From: an uncultured Eubacteriales bacterium
GTDB lineage: Bacteria > Bacillota > Clostridia > Oscillospirales > Oscillospiraceae
Assembly: GCA_959602365.1 (NCBI GenBank)
Contig: CAUGSS010000011.1
Span: forward strand, 1 to 64,000
DNA length: 64,000 bases
Direction: 5' to 3'
How positions within the stretch are numbered: position 1 is the stretch's first letter; the number at the start of each line of letters is the position of its first letter. The translations under genes were made by a program, and so were the position numbers. Shown in pieces: positions 24,785 through 33,287 of this stretch. Below the pieces are notes generated by a model, which worked only from the letters and a program-made list of their open reading frames with translations, did not search any database and was not told the DNA's origin.

Positions 24785-25273
24785 ATGTCTATTGAATCGG
24801 TACGGGAGTATTTCCGCCCGCTGGGGCGGGAACAGGATATTCAGGAGTTCGATGTGTCCAGCGCCACGGTGGAGCTGGCGGCCCAGGCCCTGGGGGTGAT
24901 CCCCGCCCGGATCGCCAAGAGCCTCTCCTTCCTGGTGGGTGAGGGCTGCGTGCTGATCATCGCCGCCGGGGACGCCAAAATTGACAACCCCAAGTTCAAA
25001 CGCCAGTTCGCCGCCAAGGCCAAGATGCTCTCCCCGGACCAGGTGGTGGAATTCACCGGTCACGCCATCGGCGGCGTCTGCCCCTTCGGCATCGACAATC
25101 CCGCCGTCAAGACCTATCTGGACATCTCTCTGAGGCGGTTTGACACCGTGTTTCCCGCCGCCGGCAGCTCCAACTCCGCCATCGAGCTGACCTGCGACGC
25201 GCTGGAGCAGTACGCCTGCAACTGCCAGGGCTGGGTGGACGTGTGCAAGGGCTGGCAGGAGGCCGAGGGCTGA
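24785..25273 (+). CDS. YbaK/aminoacyl-tRNA deacylase family protein
   Basis: A 162-residue protein of the YbaK/prolyl-tRNA editing-domain superfamily. These enzymes hydrolyse misacylated tRNA. Visible are FLVGEGCVLIIAAGDAKIDN, then FKRQFAAKAKMLSPDQVVEFTGHAIGGVCPFGI, the conserved core with its lysine (KFKRQFAAKAK) and the GGVCPFG motif. A second, more divergent member is at 36361-36849. AAGGATG before the ATG is the likely ribosome site. The substrate tRNA is unknown. Confidence 0.88.
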   Translation: MSIESVREYFRPLGREQDIQEFDVSSATVELAAQALGVIPARIAKSLSFLVGEGCVLIIAAGDAKIDNPKFKRQFAAKAKMLSPDQVVEFTGHAIGGVCPFGIDNPAVKTYLDISLRRFDTVFPAAGSSNSAIELTCDALEQYACNCQGWVDVCKGWQEAEG

Positions 25274-25295
25274 ACATGCCGCTTTTTCAGGGGAT

Positions 25296-25344
25296 GCAAC
25301 CGGCGGTTGCCCAATTGGACGGCCCGGATGGTGGCAGGGCAACC
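25296..25344. promoter_or_regulatory. GCAACC/GGTTGC half-sites, possible operator
   Basis: GCAACC at 25296-25301, GGTTGC at 25305-25310 (a 6+6 dyad around GGC), and GGGCAACC at 25337-25344 that mirrors GGTTGCCC at 25305-25312. They lie in the 119-bp space before the rightward HTH gene, next to a TATACT at 25358-25363, so autoregulation is plausible but unproven. Confidence 0.35.
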
Positions 25345-25392
25345 GGGCAAAGGGCTATACTTCTCTCACCGAAGTGAAAGGAGTTTCAGACC

Positions 25393-26088
25393 ATGAACGA
25401 AAACGAAACGCTGGCCCAGCGCATTCTAAACCAACGCCGCGCCCGGGGACTCAGTCAGGAGGAGCTGGCCGAACAGGTGGGGGTGTCCCGCCAGGCGGTG
25501 GGCAAGTGGGAGAGCGGCCAGAGCCAGCCCGACCTGGACAAGGTGATTGCCCTGAGCCGTTTCTTTGAGGTCAGCTGCGACTGGCTGCTCACCGGCCGGG
25601 AGCCCTCGGCCCCTGCCGCTCCCGCCCCAGGCGGGGCCGAGGGAAACTATGACCGGCAGGTGCTGATCCTGGCCACCGTGATCGACCTGGCGGCTTTCAT
25701 CCTCTCCCTGGCCCTCTGGGGCCACTATCAGACCGGGCTGTGCACCGTCGTCGCCCTGATCGGCTCGGCGGTGGGGGTGGGCTGCTTTCTGGCCTGCTCC
25801 GCCGCCCTGGCCCCCCGGCTGGGGGAGGAACGAATCCGCCGCCGGCAGCTGCAGTTCTGGCAGGTCAACATCTGGATCATCGCCCTGCCGGTGATCTCCC
25901 AGCTGCAGAACTTCCCCTTCTTCCACCTGTTCTACGCCCCCTATCCCCTGCTCTCCTGGGGCGCCCTGAACATCGCCCGCTGGTGCCTGTGCTGGGGGCT
26001 CTATCTGCTGACAGGGCTGGGCGTCACCCTTTCCTGCCGCCGGGCGCTGAGACGAATGGACGGCCGCGGGGGATCCACGCCGGCCTGA
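25393..26088 (+). CDS. XRE-family HTH regulator with membrane domain
   Basis: A 231-residue protein: an N-terminal HTH (about residues 8-63, SQEELAEQVGVSRQAVGKWESGQSQPDLDKVI), an Ala/Pro linker, and four hydrophobic segments at about 87-107, 113-135, 155-175 and 188-210. The domain plan is like the regulator at 372-998 but the membrane half is unrelated in detail. AAAGGAG lies 8 nt upstream of the ATG. Target unknown; candidate operators sit just upstream. Confidence 0.85.
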   Translation: MNENETLAQRILNQRRARGLSQEELAEQVGVSRQAVGKWESGQSQPDLDKVIALSRFFEVSCDWLLTGREPSAPAAPAPGGAEGNYDRQVLILATVIDLAAFILSLALWGHYQTGLCTVVALIGSAVGVGCFLACSAALAPRLGEERIRRRQLQFWQVNIWIIALPVISQLQNFPFFHLFYAPYPLLSWGALNIARWCLCWGLYLLTGLGVTLSCRRALRRMDGRGGSTPA

Positions 26089-26134
26089 GGGCGGCAAACA
26101 CCCCTGAAACAGACCGATCGGCCATCTGACAAAA

Positions 26135-26181
26135 TATGCCCCGCGCGCCGTTTCCCATGGCGCGCGGGGCATATTGCTTTT
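26135..26181. terminator. bidirectional terminator, HTH gene / purF
   Basis: TATGCCCCGCGCGCC pairs with GGCGCGCGGGGCATA across a 10-nt loop and is flanked by AAAA on the left and TTGCTTTT on the right. It serves two convergent genes. Confidence 0.9.
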
Positions 26182-26188
26182 CTCCTGA

Positions 26189-27589
26189 TTATCCGCAGGT
26201 GGTAAGGGGGGCGTCCAGGTGGCTCCGGGGAATTTCCAGGGGGTAGTGCTCGGTAAAGCAGCCGTCGCAGAAGCCGCACCTGGCATCCGGGGCAATCTTG
26301 TAGAGGTTCTCCAGGGACAAAAACTCCAGGCTGTCCGCCCCGGTGATCTGGCAGATCTCCTCCACCGTGTGGTGGCAGGCGATCAGCTTGTCCTTGTTGG
26401 GGATGTCGGTGCCGAAATAACAGGGGGAGATGAACTCCGGAGAGGAGATGCGCATATGCACCTCGGTGGCTCCGGCGGAGCGCAGCAGGTTGATGATGGC
26501 CTTGCTGGTGGTGCCCCGGACGATGGAGTCGTCCACCATGACGATGCGCTTGCCCTCCACCTGGCTGCGCAGGGCGCCCAGTTTGATGCGCACCGCCGCC
26601 TCCCGGTCGGACTGGTTGGGGGTGATGAAGGTGCGGCCGATATAGCGGTTTTTCACGAAGCCGTCTCCATAGGGGATGCCGGACTCCTGGGCATAGCCCA
26701 GAGCGGCGTCCAGGCCGGAGTCGGGCACGCCGATAACCAGGTCGGCCTCCACCGGCCGCTGGTGATAGAGCAGCCGCCCCGCATTCTTGCGGGCCTCGTG
26801 GACGGACTGGCCGCAGATGACGCTGTCGGGCCGGGCGAAATAAATGTATTCAAAGATACACATATGGCTCATGCCCTGGCAGTTGTCCCGGATGGAGCGC
26901 ATCTTGCCGTCCTCCACCACCACGATCTCCCCGGGCTCCACCTCCCGGACATACTCGGCCTCCACCCCGTCCAGGGCGCAGGACTCGGAGGCGAACAGGA
27001 TGGCGTCCCCTTTGCGGCCGATGCACAGCGGCCGGAAGCCCCAGGGGTCCCGGGCGGCCACCAGTTTCCGGGGGGACATGACGATCAGGGAAAAGGCGCC
27101 CTTGAGCATGGGCAGCGCCCGGCTGACGGCCTCCTCCACCGAGGGGGCGGTGAGCCGCTCGTGGGCGATGGCATAGGAGATCAGCTCGGTGTCGCTGGTG
27201 GTCTGAAAAATGGCGCCCTGATACTCAAAATGGGTGCGCAGCTCCTCTGTGTTCACCAGGTTGCCGTTGTGGACCACCGCCAGGGTGCCCTTGACATATT
27301 TCAGGGTCATGGGCTGGGCGTTCTCCCGGCGGCCGGCCCCGGTGGTGGCATAGCGCACATGGCCCACGGCGCAGGTGCCCCCCAGCTCGCTGAGCTTTTG
27401 CTCGTCAAAAACCTCCCCCACCAGGCCCACATCCTTGTAATAGGACAGCTCCCGGTCGTTGGTGACGGCGATGCCAGCAGACTCCTGGCCCCGGTGCTGC
27501 AGGGCGTACAGGCCGTAATAAGTGGTTCTGGCGCAGTCGCCTTTGGGATCATAGACGCCAAAGACGCCGCACTCTTCATGGATGGACAT
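26189..27589 (-). CDS. purF: amidophosphoribosyltransferase PurF
   Basis: A 466-residue enzyme making phosphoribosylamine from PRPP and glutamine, the first step of purine synthesis. A six-residue propeptide MSIHEE precedes the nucleophile cysteine in CGVFGVYD. The Fe-S ligands of the Bacillus-type enzyme are present: MCIFEYIYFARPDS, ISSPEFISPCYFG and the C-terminal FCDGCFTEHYP. The PRPP loop is VMVDDSIVRGTTS. It stands alone rather than in a pur operon. RBS GGAGG, 8 nt before the ATG. Confidence 0.98.
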   Translation of the reverse strand: MSIHEECGVFGVYDPKGDCARTTYYGLYALQHRGQESAGIAVTNDRELSYYKDVGLVGEVFDEQKLSELGGTCAVGHVRYATTGAGRRENAQPMTLKYVKGTLAVVHNGNLVNTEELRTHFEYQGAIFQTTSDTELISYAIAHERLTAPSVEEAVSRALPMLKGAFSLIVMSPRKLVAARDPWGFRPLCIGRKGDAILFASESCALDGVEAEYVREVEPGEIVVVEDGKMRSIRDNCQGMSHMCIFEYIYFARPDSVICGQSVHEARKNAGRLLYHQRPVEADLVIGVPDSGLDAALGYAQESGIPYGDGFVKNRYIGRTFITPNQSDREAAVRIKLGALRSQVEGKRIVMVDDSIVRGTTSKAIINLLRSAGATEVHMRISSPEFISPCYFGTDIPNKDKLIACHHTVEEICQITGADSLEFLSLENLYKIAPDARCGFCDGCFTEHYPLEIPRSHLDAPLTTCG

Positions 27590-27639
27590 GGCTGTTCCTC
27601 CAGACGCAATCAGAGTGTCAAATGAGATGATATATAGAG

Positions 27640-27668
27640 ATTATAGCGGAAATGCCGACAAAATGCCA
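27640..27668 (-). promoter_or_regulatory. promoter of purF
   Basis: Minus strand -10 TATAAT (27645-27640) with TGGCAT 17 bp upstream (27668-27663). The -35 is weak. No purine riboswitch or PurR box is recognised. Confidence 0.5.
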
Positions 27669-27795
27669 CTGCTTTCCCGGCAAAAACGAAAAATGTTTTT
27701 CCCGGAAAATCGGCGTTTTACCGGATTTGCCCCCAGAGCACCAAGGGAGCGGCGCCACTCTCCGGCGCTCCGCCGGTCTATGGGCCGGCAAACGC

Positions 27796-27830
27796 GCCTG
27801 CGGGGCCGCACCAAAGGCGGCCCCGCAGGC
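27796..27830. terminator. 14-bp perfect hairpin downstream of the aldolase gene
   Basis: GCCTGCGGGGCCGC pairs exactly with 27817-27830. The tail on the minus strand is GCGTTTGCC, so it is only a weak intrinsic terminator, for the leftward gene ending at 27845. Confidence 0.6.
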
Positions 27831-27844
27831 TAATAGAGAAGGAT

Positions 27845-28813
27845 TCAGTCAAGCAGCATCTGATAGAAATCGGCGAAATTGGTATCCCCGTGTTTGATGG
27901 CGGCAATGGCGGTGCGGGGGTGCTGGTTGGTCAGGCCGGTGAGCATATAGGGGATGTCATATCCCCAATGGAGCCCGGAAGCCCGGAGGGGCAGCATGTA
28001 CTGGGGGATGAAGCGGAGCATGGGGTCCAGCCGGTAGCGTGGGTTTTTCAAAAAGCCCAGCAGGTTCTCCAGGGCGCAGTTGCCCGCCCCCCGGCCCATG
28101 CCGCACACCGTGGCATCCAGGTAGCTGACCCCCACCGACAGGGCCTCGATGGTGTTGGCAAAGGCGCACTGCTGGTTGTTGTGGGCGTGGATGCCCAGCC
28201 GCTTGCCCGCCGGAGCCATGATCCCGTTGAAGAAATCCACCAGCCGCAAGATTTCCTCCGGATAGAGGGAGCCGAAGCTGTCCACCACATACATGGCGCT
28301 GATGGGGGTCTGGGCCAGCAGGTCCAGGGCGATCTTCACCTCATCCTGCTGGCACTGGGAGAGGGCCATCAGATTACAGGTGACCTCATAGCCCTTGTCA
28401 TAGGCGTCCTGGATCATGGCGATGGCCTCGGGGATGGTCTCGATATAGGTGGCCACCCGGATCATATCAATGGGGCTCTCGGCGGCGGGGCGGATGTCCT
28501 CCTGGTAGTCGCAGCGGCCCACGTCCGCCATCACCGAGATCTTGGGGCCGTTCTGATTCTCCCCCACAATCGCCCGGATGTCCTCGTCATCGCAGAACTT
28601 CCATTTGCCGAATTGCTCGGGGGAAAAGATCTTCTTGGAGGCCTTATAGCCGAACTCCATATAGTCCACACCGGCCTGACAGTTCACCTGATAGAGGGAA
28701 CGGACAAAGTCATCGGTAAAATAGAAGTCATTCACCAGCCCGCCGTCCCGCAGGGTCGCGTCCAGCACTCTGACATCCTCACGGACCGAGATCAAATTCC
28801 CTATGAGTTCCAC
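27845..28813 (-). CDS. HMGL-like DRE-TIM metallolyase (aldolase)
   Basis: A 322-residue TIM-barrel enzyme of the HMG-CoA-lyase-like superfamily. The metal-binding and catalytic start LDATLRDGG (17-25) and the histidine pair HAHNN (206-210) followed by DATVCGMGRGAGNCALE are textbook marks. It is nearest to 4-hydroxy-2-oxovalerate aldolase-type proteins, but there is no acetaldehyde dehydrogenase partner beside it as in the aromatic-degradation operons, so the substrate is open. GTG start with GAGGTG 7 nt upstream. Single-gene unit. Confidence 0.85.
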   Translation of the reverse strand: MELIGNLISVREDVRVLDATLRDGGLVNDFYFTDDFVRSLYQVNCQAGVDYMEFGYKASKKIFSPEQFGKWKFCDDEDIRAIVGENQNGPKISVMADVGRCDYQEDIRPAAESPIDMIRVATYIETIPEAIAMIQDAYDKGYEVTCNLMALSQCQQDEVKIALDLLAQTPISAMYVVDSFGSLYPEEILRLVDFFNGIMAPAGKRLGIHAHNNQQCAFANTIEALSVGVSYLDATVCGMGRGAGNCALENLLGFLKNPRYRLDPMLRFIPQYMLPLRASGLHWGYDIPYMLTGLTNQHPRTAIAAIKHGDTNFADFYQMLLD

Positions 28814-28865
28814 GATACTTCACCTCTTTAAAGTTATATAGCTTGAAATTGTTGCTGTAACCAGT

Positions 28866-28894
28866 ATTATAACACCGGCCCCGGGTTTTTTAAA
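28866..28894 (-). promoter_or_regulatory. promoter of the DRE-TIM aldolase gene
   Basis: Minus strand -10 TATAAT (28871-28866), 17 bp, -35-like TTTAAA (28894-28889). Confidence 0.6.
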
Positions 28895-28938
28895 TTGTTT
28901 TTTTCGGGGGCGCAGCCCCCCTCCCGGTTCTGGCTGGT

Positions 28939-28971
28939 GGGGACCGCCGGACGGTGGGTCGGGCGGTCCCC
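28939..28971. terminator. hairpin after the ABC-F gene
   Basis: GGGGACCGCC (28939-28948) pairs with GGCGGTCCCC (28962-28971). No T-run follows directly; a second small hairpin GGGGGC/GCCCCC lies at 28906-28920. Probable 3-prime end of the leftward ABC-F transcript. Confidence 0.5.
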
Positions 28972-28979
28972 TCTGATCC

Positions 28980-30770
28980 TTATTGCTGGTGGGAGAGGCC
29001 CAGCTCCTCCGCCAGCTCCTCCAGATAGAGCCAGCGCTCCGTCTTGCGCTCCAGCTCCTCCTCCAGCGCCCCCTTCTCCTCCATCAGCGCCTGGAGGCGG
29101 ACATAGTCGCTGGCGGCCTTCTCCATCTCCGCCTCCACCTGGGCGATGCGCCCCTCCAGGGCTGCGATCTCCCCCTCGATGGCGTCATACTCCCGCTGCT
29201 CCCCATAGGTGAACTTCCGCTTTGGGGTGCTCTGGCCCTGGGGCTTGGGCTGGGCGGGCTTCCGCTCCGGCGGGGCGGCTGATGTGGACGGGGCCTCCCG
29301 CTTGTCCAGGTAGTCGGCGTAGTTGCCGGAGTAGATCTCCACCCGGCCGTCCCCCCGCACCTCAAAGATGGCGTCGGCGATCTTGTCCAGGAAATAGCGG
29401 TCGTGGGACACCGCCACCACCACCCCGGGGAAGGTCTGGAGGTAGTCCTCCAGGATGGTCAGGGTCTCGATGTCCAGGTCGTTGGTGGGCTCGTCCAAAA
29501 AGAGCACATTGGGCTCCCCCATCAGGATGCGCAGCAGATAGAGCCGCCGCCGCTCCCCGCCGCTGAGCCGGCCGATGGGCCGGTGCTGCAGCTCGCCGTC
29601 GAACAGGAAGCGCTCCATAAGCTTGGAGACAGTGAAGGTGCCCTCGGTGGTGTGCAGCCGCTCGCCCCCCTCGGACACATAGTCGATGGCCTTCTGGGCC
29701 GGATCCAGCTCCCGGCCCTCCTGGGTAAAATAGCCGATTTTCACCGTGGCGCCGATGGCCACGCTGCCGCGCTCCGGCGCCAGCCGGCCGGCGGCCAGGT
29801 TGAGCAGGGTGCTCTTCCCCGCCCCGTTGCGGCCCACGATGCCGATCCGGTCGGTGCGCTTGAAGTGGTAGCTGAAGTCCCGGATCACAATCCGGCCCCC
29901 ATAGGAGAAGCTCACATGGTCCAGCTCGATGATCTGCTTGCCCAGCCGGCTCATGCCGGCGGCCAGCCTGACCCGCTCCTCCAGCTCCGGGGCCTGTCGG
30001 TCCTTCAGGTCGTGGTAGCGCTGGATGCGCTCCTTGCTCTTGGTGCCCCGGGCCCGGGCCCCCCGCATGATCCACTGGGCCTCCACCCGGAGAAGGGCCT
30101 GGCGCTTGCGCTCGGTGGCCTGGGCCATCTCCAGCCGCTGGGCCTTCAGCTCCAGGTACCTGGAGTAGTTGGCCTCATAGGAGTAGGTGGCCCCGTGGGA
30201 CAGCTCGGTGATCCGGGTGACCACCCGCTCCAGGAAATAGCGGTCGTGGGTGACCAGGATGACCCCGCCCCGGAAGCGGATCAGGGTTTCCTCCAGCCAG
30301 GCCACCATCTCGCTGTCCAGGTGGTTGGTGGGCTCGTCCAGGATCAGCACGTCGGCGGGGTGGACCAAGGCCGCCGCCAGGGCCACCCGCTTGCGCTGGC
30401 CTCCCGAGAGGCTGCCGATCCTGGCCTCAAAATCGGTGATGCCCAGCCGGGTCAGGATGGTCTTGCTCTCGTACTCCTTCAGGGCCCGGAACTCCGGAGA
30501 CTGGCGGAGAAAGACCTGCTCCGGCACCGTGGCCCCCTCCTCCATGGCGGGATTCTGGGGCAGATAGGAGACCTGCACGTTGGAGTCCCGGGACAGGGTG
30601 CCCGAATCCGGCTCCTCCACCCCCGCCAGGATGCGCAGCAGGGTGCTCTTGCCGGTGCCGTTGACCCCGATGATTCCAATCTTCTGTCCCTCCTCCAGAT
30701 AGAGGGAGACGTCCTCCAGCAGCTGCCGGGTGCCGTAATTTTTGGAGATGTGTTCCGCGGACAGCAGCAT
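28980..30770 (-). CDS. ABC-F family ATPase
   Basis: A 596-residue soluble protein with two ABC domains and no membrane part. Domain 1: GVNGTGKSTLLRIL, LSGGQRKRVALAAALV, DVLILDEPTNHLD; domain 2: GRNGAGKSTLLNLA, LSGGERRRLYLLRIL, VLFLDEPTNDLD. The linker is rich in charged residues and the C-terminus (about 520-596) is a coiled coil. ABC-F proteins act on the ribosome, either in translation control or in antibiotic protection; the subclass is not decided here. The ATG at 30770 with GGAGGGA 6 nt upstream is preferred to the one at 30809. A 14-bp hairpin lies in the leader. Confidence 0.95.
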   Translation of the reverse strand: MLLSAEHISKNYGTRQLLEDVSLYLEEGQKIGIIGVNGTGKSTLLRILAGVEEPDSGTLSRDSNVQVSYLPQNPAMEEGATVPEQVFLRQSPEFRALKEYESKTILTRLGITDFEARIGSLSGGQRKRVALAAALVHPADVLILDEPTNHLDSEMVAWLEETLIRFRGGVILVTHDRYFLERVVTRITELSHGATYSYEANYSRYLELKAQRLEMAQATERKRQALLRVEAQWIMRGARARGTKSKERIQRYHDLKDRQAPELEERVRLAAGMSRLGKQIIELDHVSFSYGGRIVIRDFSYHFKRTDRIGIVGRNGAGKSTLLNLAAGRLAPERGSVAIGATVKIGYFTQEGRELDPAQKAIDYVSEGGERLHTTEGTFTVSKLMERFLFDGELQHRPIGRLSGGERRRLYLLRILMGEPNVLFLDEPTNDLDIETLTILEDYLQTFPGVVVAVSHDRYFLDKIADAIFEVRGDGRVEIYSGNYADYLDKREAPSTSAAPPERKPAQPKPQGQSTPKRKFTYGEQREYDAIEGEIAALEGRIAQVEAEMEKAASDYVRLQALMEEKGALEEELERKTERWLYLEELAEELGLSHQQ

Positions 30771-30797
30771 GGGCCGTCCCTCCTCTCTGCTCACAGA

Positions 30798-30834
30798 ACA
30801 GCCGAACACGGCTTTTCTTTCCGTGTTCGGCTGT
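30798..30834. repeat. perfect 14-bp hairpin between ridA and the ABC-F gene
   Basis: ACAGCCGAACACGG (30798-30811) pairs exactly with 30821-30834 around a 9-nt loop CTTTTCTTT. It ends 27 bp upstream of the ABC-F start. Without a T-run on the minus strand it is either the 3-prime end of the ridA message or a leader structure of the ABC-F gene. Confidence 0.55.
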
Positions 30835-30851
30835 CATCTGATGTCGTTTTC

Positions 30852-31238
30852 TCAGCCCCGGACGCAGATGGTCTCGATCTCCACCTTCGCCCCCTTGGGC
30901 AGCGCCCCCACCTCCACGGCGGAGCGGGCGGGATAGGAGCCGGTGAAGTGGGCGGCGTAGACCTCGTTCATGGCTGCAAAGTCATTGATATCGGTCAGAA
31001 ACACGGTGGTCTTAACCACGTTGTCCAGGCTCAGCCCGGCCTTGGCCAGCACCGCCTCGATGTTGCGCAGCACCTGCTCAGTCTGCTCCCGGATGCCCCC
31101 CTCCACCAGCTTGCCGGTGGCCGGATCCAGGGGGATCTGGCCTGAGGTGACCAGGATGGGGCCGGCGGCCACCGCCTGGGAATAGGGGCCCACCGCCTCG
31201 GGGGCGTCGGGGGTATAGATGCACTCTTTCAAGCTCAT
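30852..31238 (-). CDS. ridA: RidA family enamine/imine deaminase
   Basis: A 128-residue trimeric cytosolic protein that hydrolyses reactive enamines and imines produced by PLP enzymes. VGPYSQAV, VTSGQIPLDPATGKLV and the active-site arginine in YPARSAVEVGALPKGAKVEIE are all there. The frame is open far upstream, but the ATG at 31238 has GAGG 8 nt before it and gives the normal length. Confidence 0.96.
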   Translation of the reverse strand: MSLKECIYTPDAPEAVGPYSQAVAAGPILVTSGQIPLDPATGKLVEGGIREQTEQVLRNIEAVLAKAGLSLDNVVKTTVFLTDINDFAAMNEVYAAHFTGSYPARSAVEVGALPKGAKVEIETICVRG

Positions 31239-31369
31239 AGTTAAAACCTCGTTTCTTATCATAACTGTTCCTGAGGGCGCGCCACGGCGGATCGCACCTC
31301 TCACCCTTCTATCATAGCACACCGGCGCAAGGGGCATCTGACGGGCCACCCAGCCCCTTCCCCGGGCAC

Positions 31370-31624
31370 TCACCCCGGGACGCCGCCGGAGATCAGCGCC
31401 AGCTTTTCTGCGCGCCGCATCCCTTTGATCTCCCGCTCCCGGCGCAGGGCGGCGGATTTGTCCGGGCACTGCTCCTGGTACACCAGCTCCACCGGCAGCC
31501 GGGAGCGGGTGTATTTCGCCCCTTTGCCCGCATTGTGCACCCTCAGGCGGCGCTCCGGGTCGTCGGTGTAGCCGGTGTAGAGGGTGCCGTCCCGGCACCG
31601 GAGCAGGTAGACATAATAACTCAC
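31370..31624 (-). CDS. GIY-YIG endonuclease domain protein
   Basis: An 84-residue protein consisting of one GIY-YIG domain: YYVYLLRCRDGTLYTGYTDDPERRLRVHN with the two Tyr motifs and the arginine, then KGAKYTRSRLPVELVYQE. Members (YhbQ/YazA type) are small nucleases of uncertain role in DNA repair. Start ATG overlaps the stop of the upstream pseudouridine synthase by 4 bp, so it is the last gene of a three-gene operon. Confidence 0.93.
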   Translation of the reverse strand: MSYYVYLLRCRDGTLYTGYTDDPERRLRVHNAGKGAKYTRSRLPVELVYQEQCPDKSAALRREREIKGMRRAEKLALISGGVPG

Positions 31625-32520
31625 GCTTCCACCTCCCAGCCCAGCGCCCGAAGTTCAGCGGGCAGCGGGGCCGTCCACTGGAGGATCTGGCCGGTGAAGG
31701 GGTGCCTCAGCCGGATGCGCCAGGAGTGGAGGGCGGGCCACTGGGGGCCTGGTGGACCTCCATAGACTTCATCCCCCAGCAGCGGGCAGCCCAGGTGGGC
31801 CATATGCACCCGGATCTGGTGGGTGCGCCCGGTGTACAGCCGCAGCCGCACCAGGGCGGCGTCCCCCCTTCGCTCCAGGGTCTCATAGGCGGTGCGGGCG
31901 GCCTTGCCATGGCCGTCCACCCGGTAGCGGTTCAGGGCGCCGGGCACTGGGGCGATGGGGGCGGCCACCTCGCCCCGGGCAGGCTCCGGAGCGCCGGAGG
32001 TCAGGGCCAGGTACTCCCGCACAAAATCCTCTGTGTGGAGCAGGCCCTGGAGGGCCTCGTGGGCCTCCGGGCGCTTGGCGGCCAGCATCAGGCCGGAGGT
32101 GCCCCGGTCCAGCCGGTTCACCGGGTGGAAGGCGAAGGCCTCCCCCCGCTGCCGGAACAGCCAGGCCAGCCGGTTGCCCAGCGTATCCGCATAGTGGCCC
32201 GGCCCCGGGTGGACGGCCAGTCCGGCGGGTTTGTTCACCACCATCAGCCAGGCGTCCTCATAGCGGATATCCACCGCCCCCGGCGTCTCGATCCAGCGCA
32301 CAGTGCCCCGGTCAGGCAGCCGAAGCAGAAGGCGCTGACCGGCGCTGACCGGATGATCGCTGAACACCCGGGTGCCGTCCAGGGTGATCCCCTCCGGGGC
32401 GAATTTGGCCCGCTTGATCCGGGTATCCGAAAGGCCCAGCCCCCGGCGCAGGGCCTGCTCCACCGTGCAGCCCTCCAGCTCCGGCGGCACCAGCAGCTCG
32501 AATTCCCGCACGGCCCTCAC
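31621..32520 (-). CDS. RluA-family pseudouridine synthase
   Basis: A 299-residue enzyme of the RluA/RluD family without an obvious full S4 domain. The catalytic aspartate is in HPVNRLDRGTSGLMLAAKR, and YTGRTHQIRVHMAHLGCPLLGDEVYGG is the other family hallmark. Its ATG overlaps the NUDIX stop (ATGA). Second paralogue in the window, after 19524-20513. Confidence 0.93.
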   Translation of the reverse strand: MRAVREFELLVPPELEGCTVEQALRRGLGLSDTRIKRAKFAPEGITLDGTRVFSDHPVSAGQRLLLRLPDRGTVRWIETPGAVDIRYEDAWLMVVNKPAGLAVHPGPGHYADTLGNRLAWLFRQRGEAFAFHPVNRLDRGTSGLMLAAKRPEAHEALQGLLHTEDFVREYLALTSGAPEPARGEVAAPIAPVPGALNRYRVDGHGKAARTAYETLERRGDAALVRLRLYTGRTHQIRVHMAHLGCPLLGDEVYGGPPGPQWPALHSWRIRLRHPFTGQILQWTAPLPAELRALGWEVEA

Positions 32521-33143
32521 AGCCGGCCGGCGGCGCGCAGCTTCAAAATGGCCTGGGCGATCATCTTACAGTGGTCAAAGGCGATGCCGTCACTCTCAAA
32601 CGCCCCCAGGTGGTATTCCGTCCCCAGCGCGGTCTGCCGGGGCTCCGCCTGAACCCTGGCCCTGAGGACCTCCTCCTCCCGGGACAGCTTCAGCGCCAAA
32701 GTGCCCTGGCTCATGTGATACTGCAGCTGGAACCAGGCGGCCTCCGCGGCATCGTCATCCCCCCGGATCTGCAGTTTGCTGCGCTGGGCGATGGCGGCAT
32801 AGGCGCAGGACATGGTCCAGCCCCGGGGATCCCGGTCGGGACCGCTGAACAGGCCGATCTCCGACAGGGTGAGCCCCCGCACATGGGTCTCCTCCTCCAG
32901 CTCCCGGGCGGCGGCGTCCTCAGTAAACTCCTCGGGCTCCACAAAGCCCCCCGGCAGCGCCCAACAGCCCAGATAAGGGTGGTTGCCCCGGCGGATCATC
33001 AGCAGTTCCGGCCGGGCCCGCTCCAGAGAAAAGATCAGCAGGTCCACCGTCACGCTGGGGTGGGGGTAGTCCTTGGGGTGGTAGGCGGCCAGAAACTCCT
33101 CCAGGGTCTGGCCCGCCTGATTGCGCAGCGGTCTTTCACGCAT
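32517..33143 (-). CDS. NUDIX hydrolase
   Basis: A 208-residue protein with a NUDIX domain (about residues 28-150). The box reads GGFVEPEEFTEDAAARELEEET, with all metal-binding glutamates, and a proline-glycine start WALPGGFVEP as in ADP-ribose pyrophosphatase-like members. Substrate unknown. The frame is open to 33845 over the divergent GreA gene, but the ATG at 33143 with GAGAGGA 9 nt upstream is right. First gene of an operon with the pseudouridine synthase and GIY-YIG genes. Confidence 0.9.
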   Translation of the reverse strand: MRERPLRNQAGQTLEEFLAAYHPKDYPHPSVTVDLLIFSLERARPELLMIRRGNHPYLGCWALPGGFVEPEEFTEDAAARELEEETHVRGLTLSEIGLFSGPDRDPRGWTMSCAYAAIAQRSKLQIRGDDDAAEAAWFQLQYHMSQGTLALKLSREEEVLRARVQAEPRQTALGTEYHLGAFESDGIAFDHCKMIAQAILKLRAAGRL

Positions 33144-33180
33144 GGTCTCACGTCCTCTCATTGCGTTTGATATCAGCTTT

Positions 33181-33209
33181 AACCTACCGCGGCGGCGGCA
33201 ATTTGTCAA
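33181..33209 (-). promoter_or_regulatory. promoter of the NUDIX operon
   Basis: Minus strand TTGACA (33209-33204), 17 bp, TAGGTT (33186-33181). It points away from the greA-type promoter 18 bp to the right. Confidence 0.65.
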
Positions 33210-33226
33210 GGGAAGCGCCCCTTTTC

Positions 33227-33255
33227 TTGCATCCCACTGCCCGGTCGGGTATAAT
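33227..33255 (+). promoter_or_regulatory. promoter of the greA-type gene
   Basis: TTGCAT (33227-33232), 17 bp, TATAAT (33250-33255), followed by the start codon 33 bp later. Confidence 0.82.
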
Positions 33256-33287
33256 GGAACAAGCGCTTTGGAAAGGAGCATACAGCG

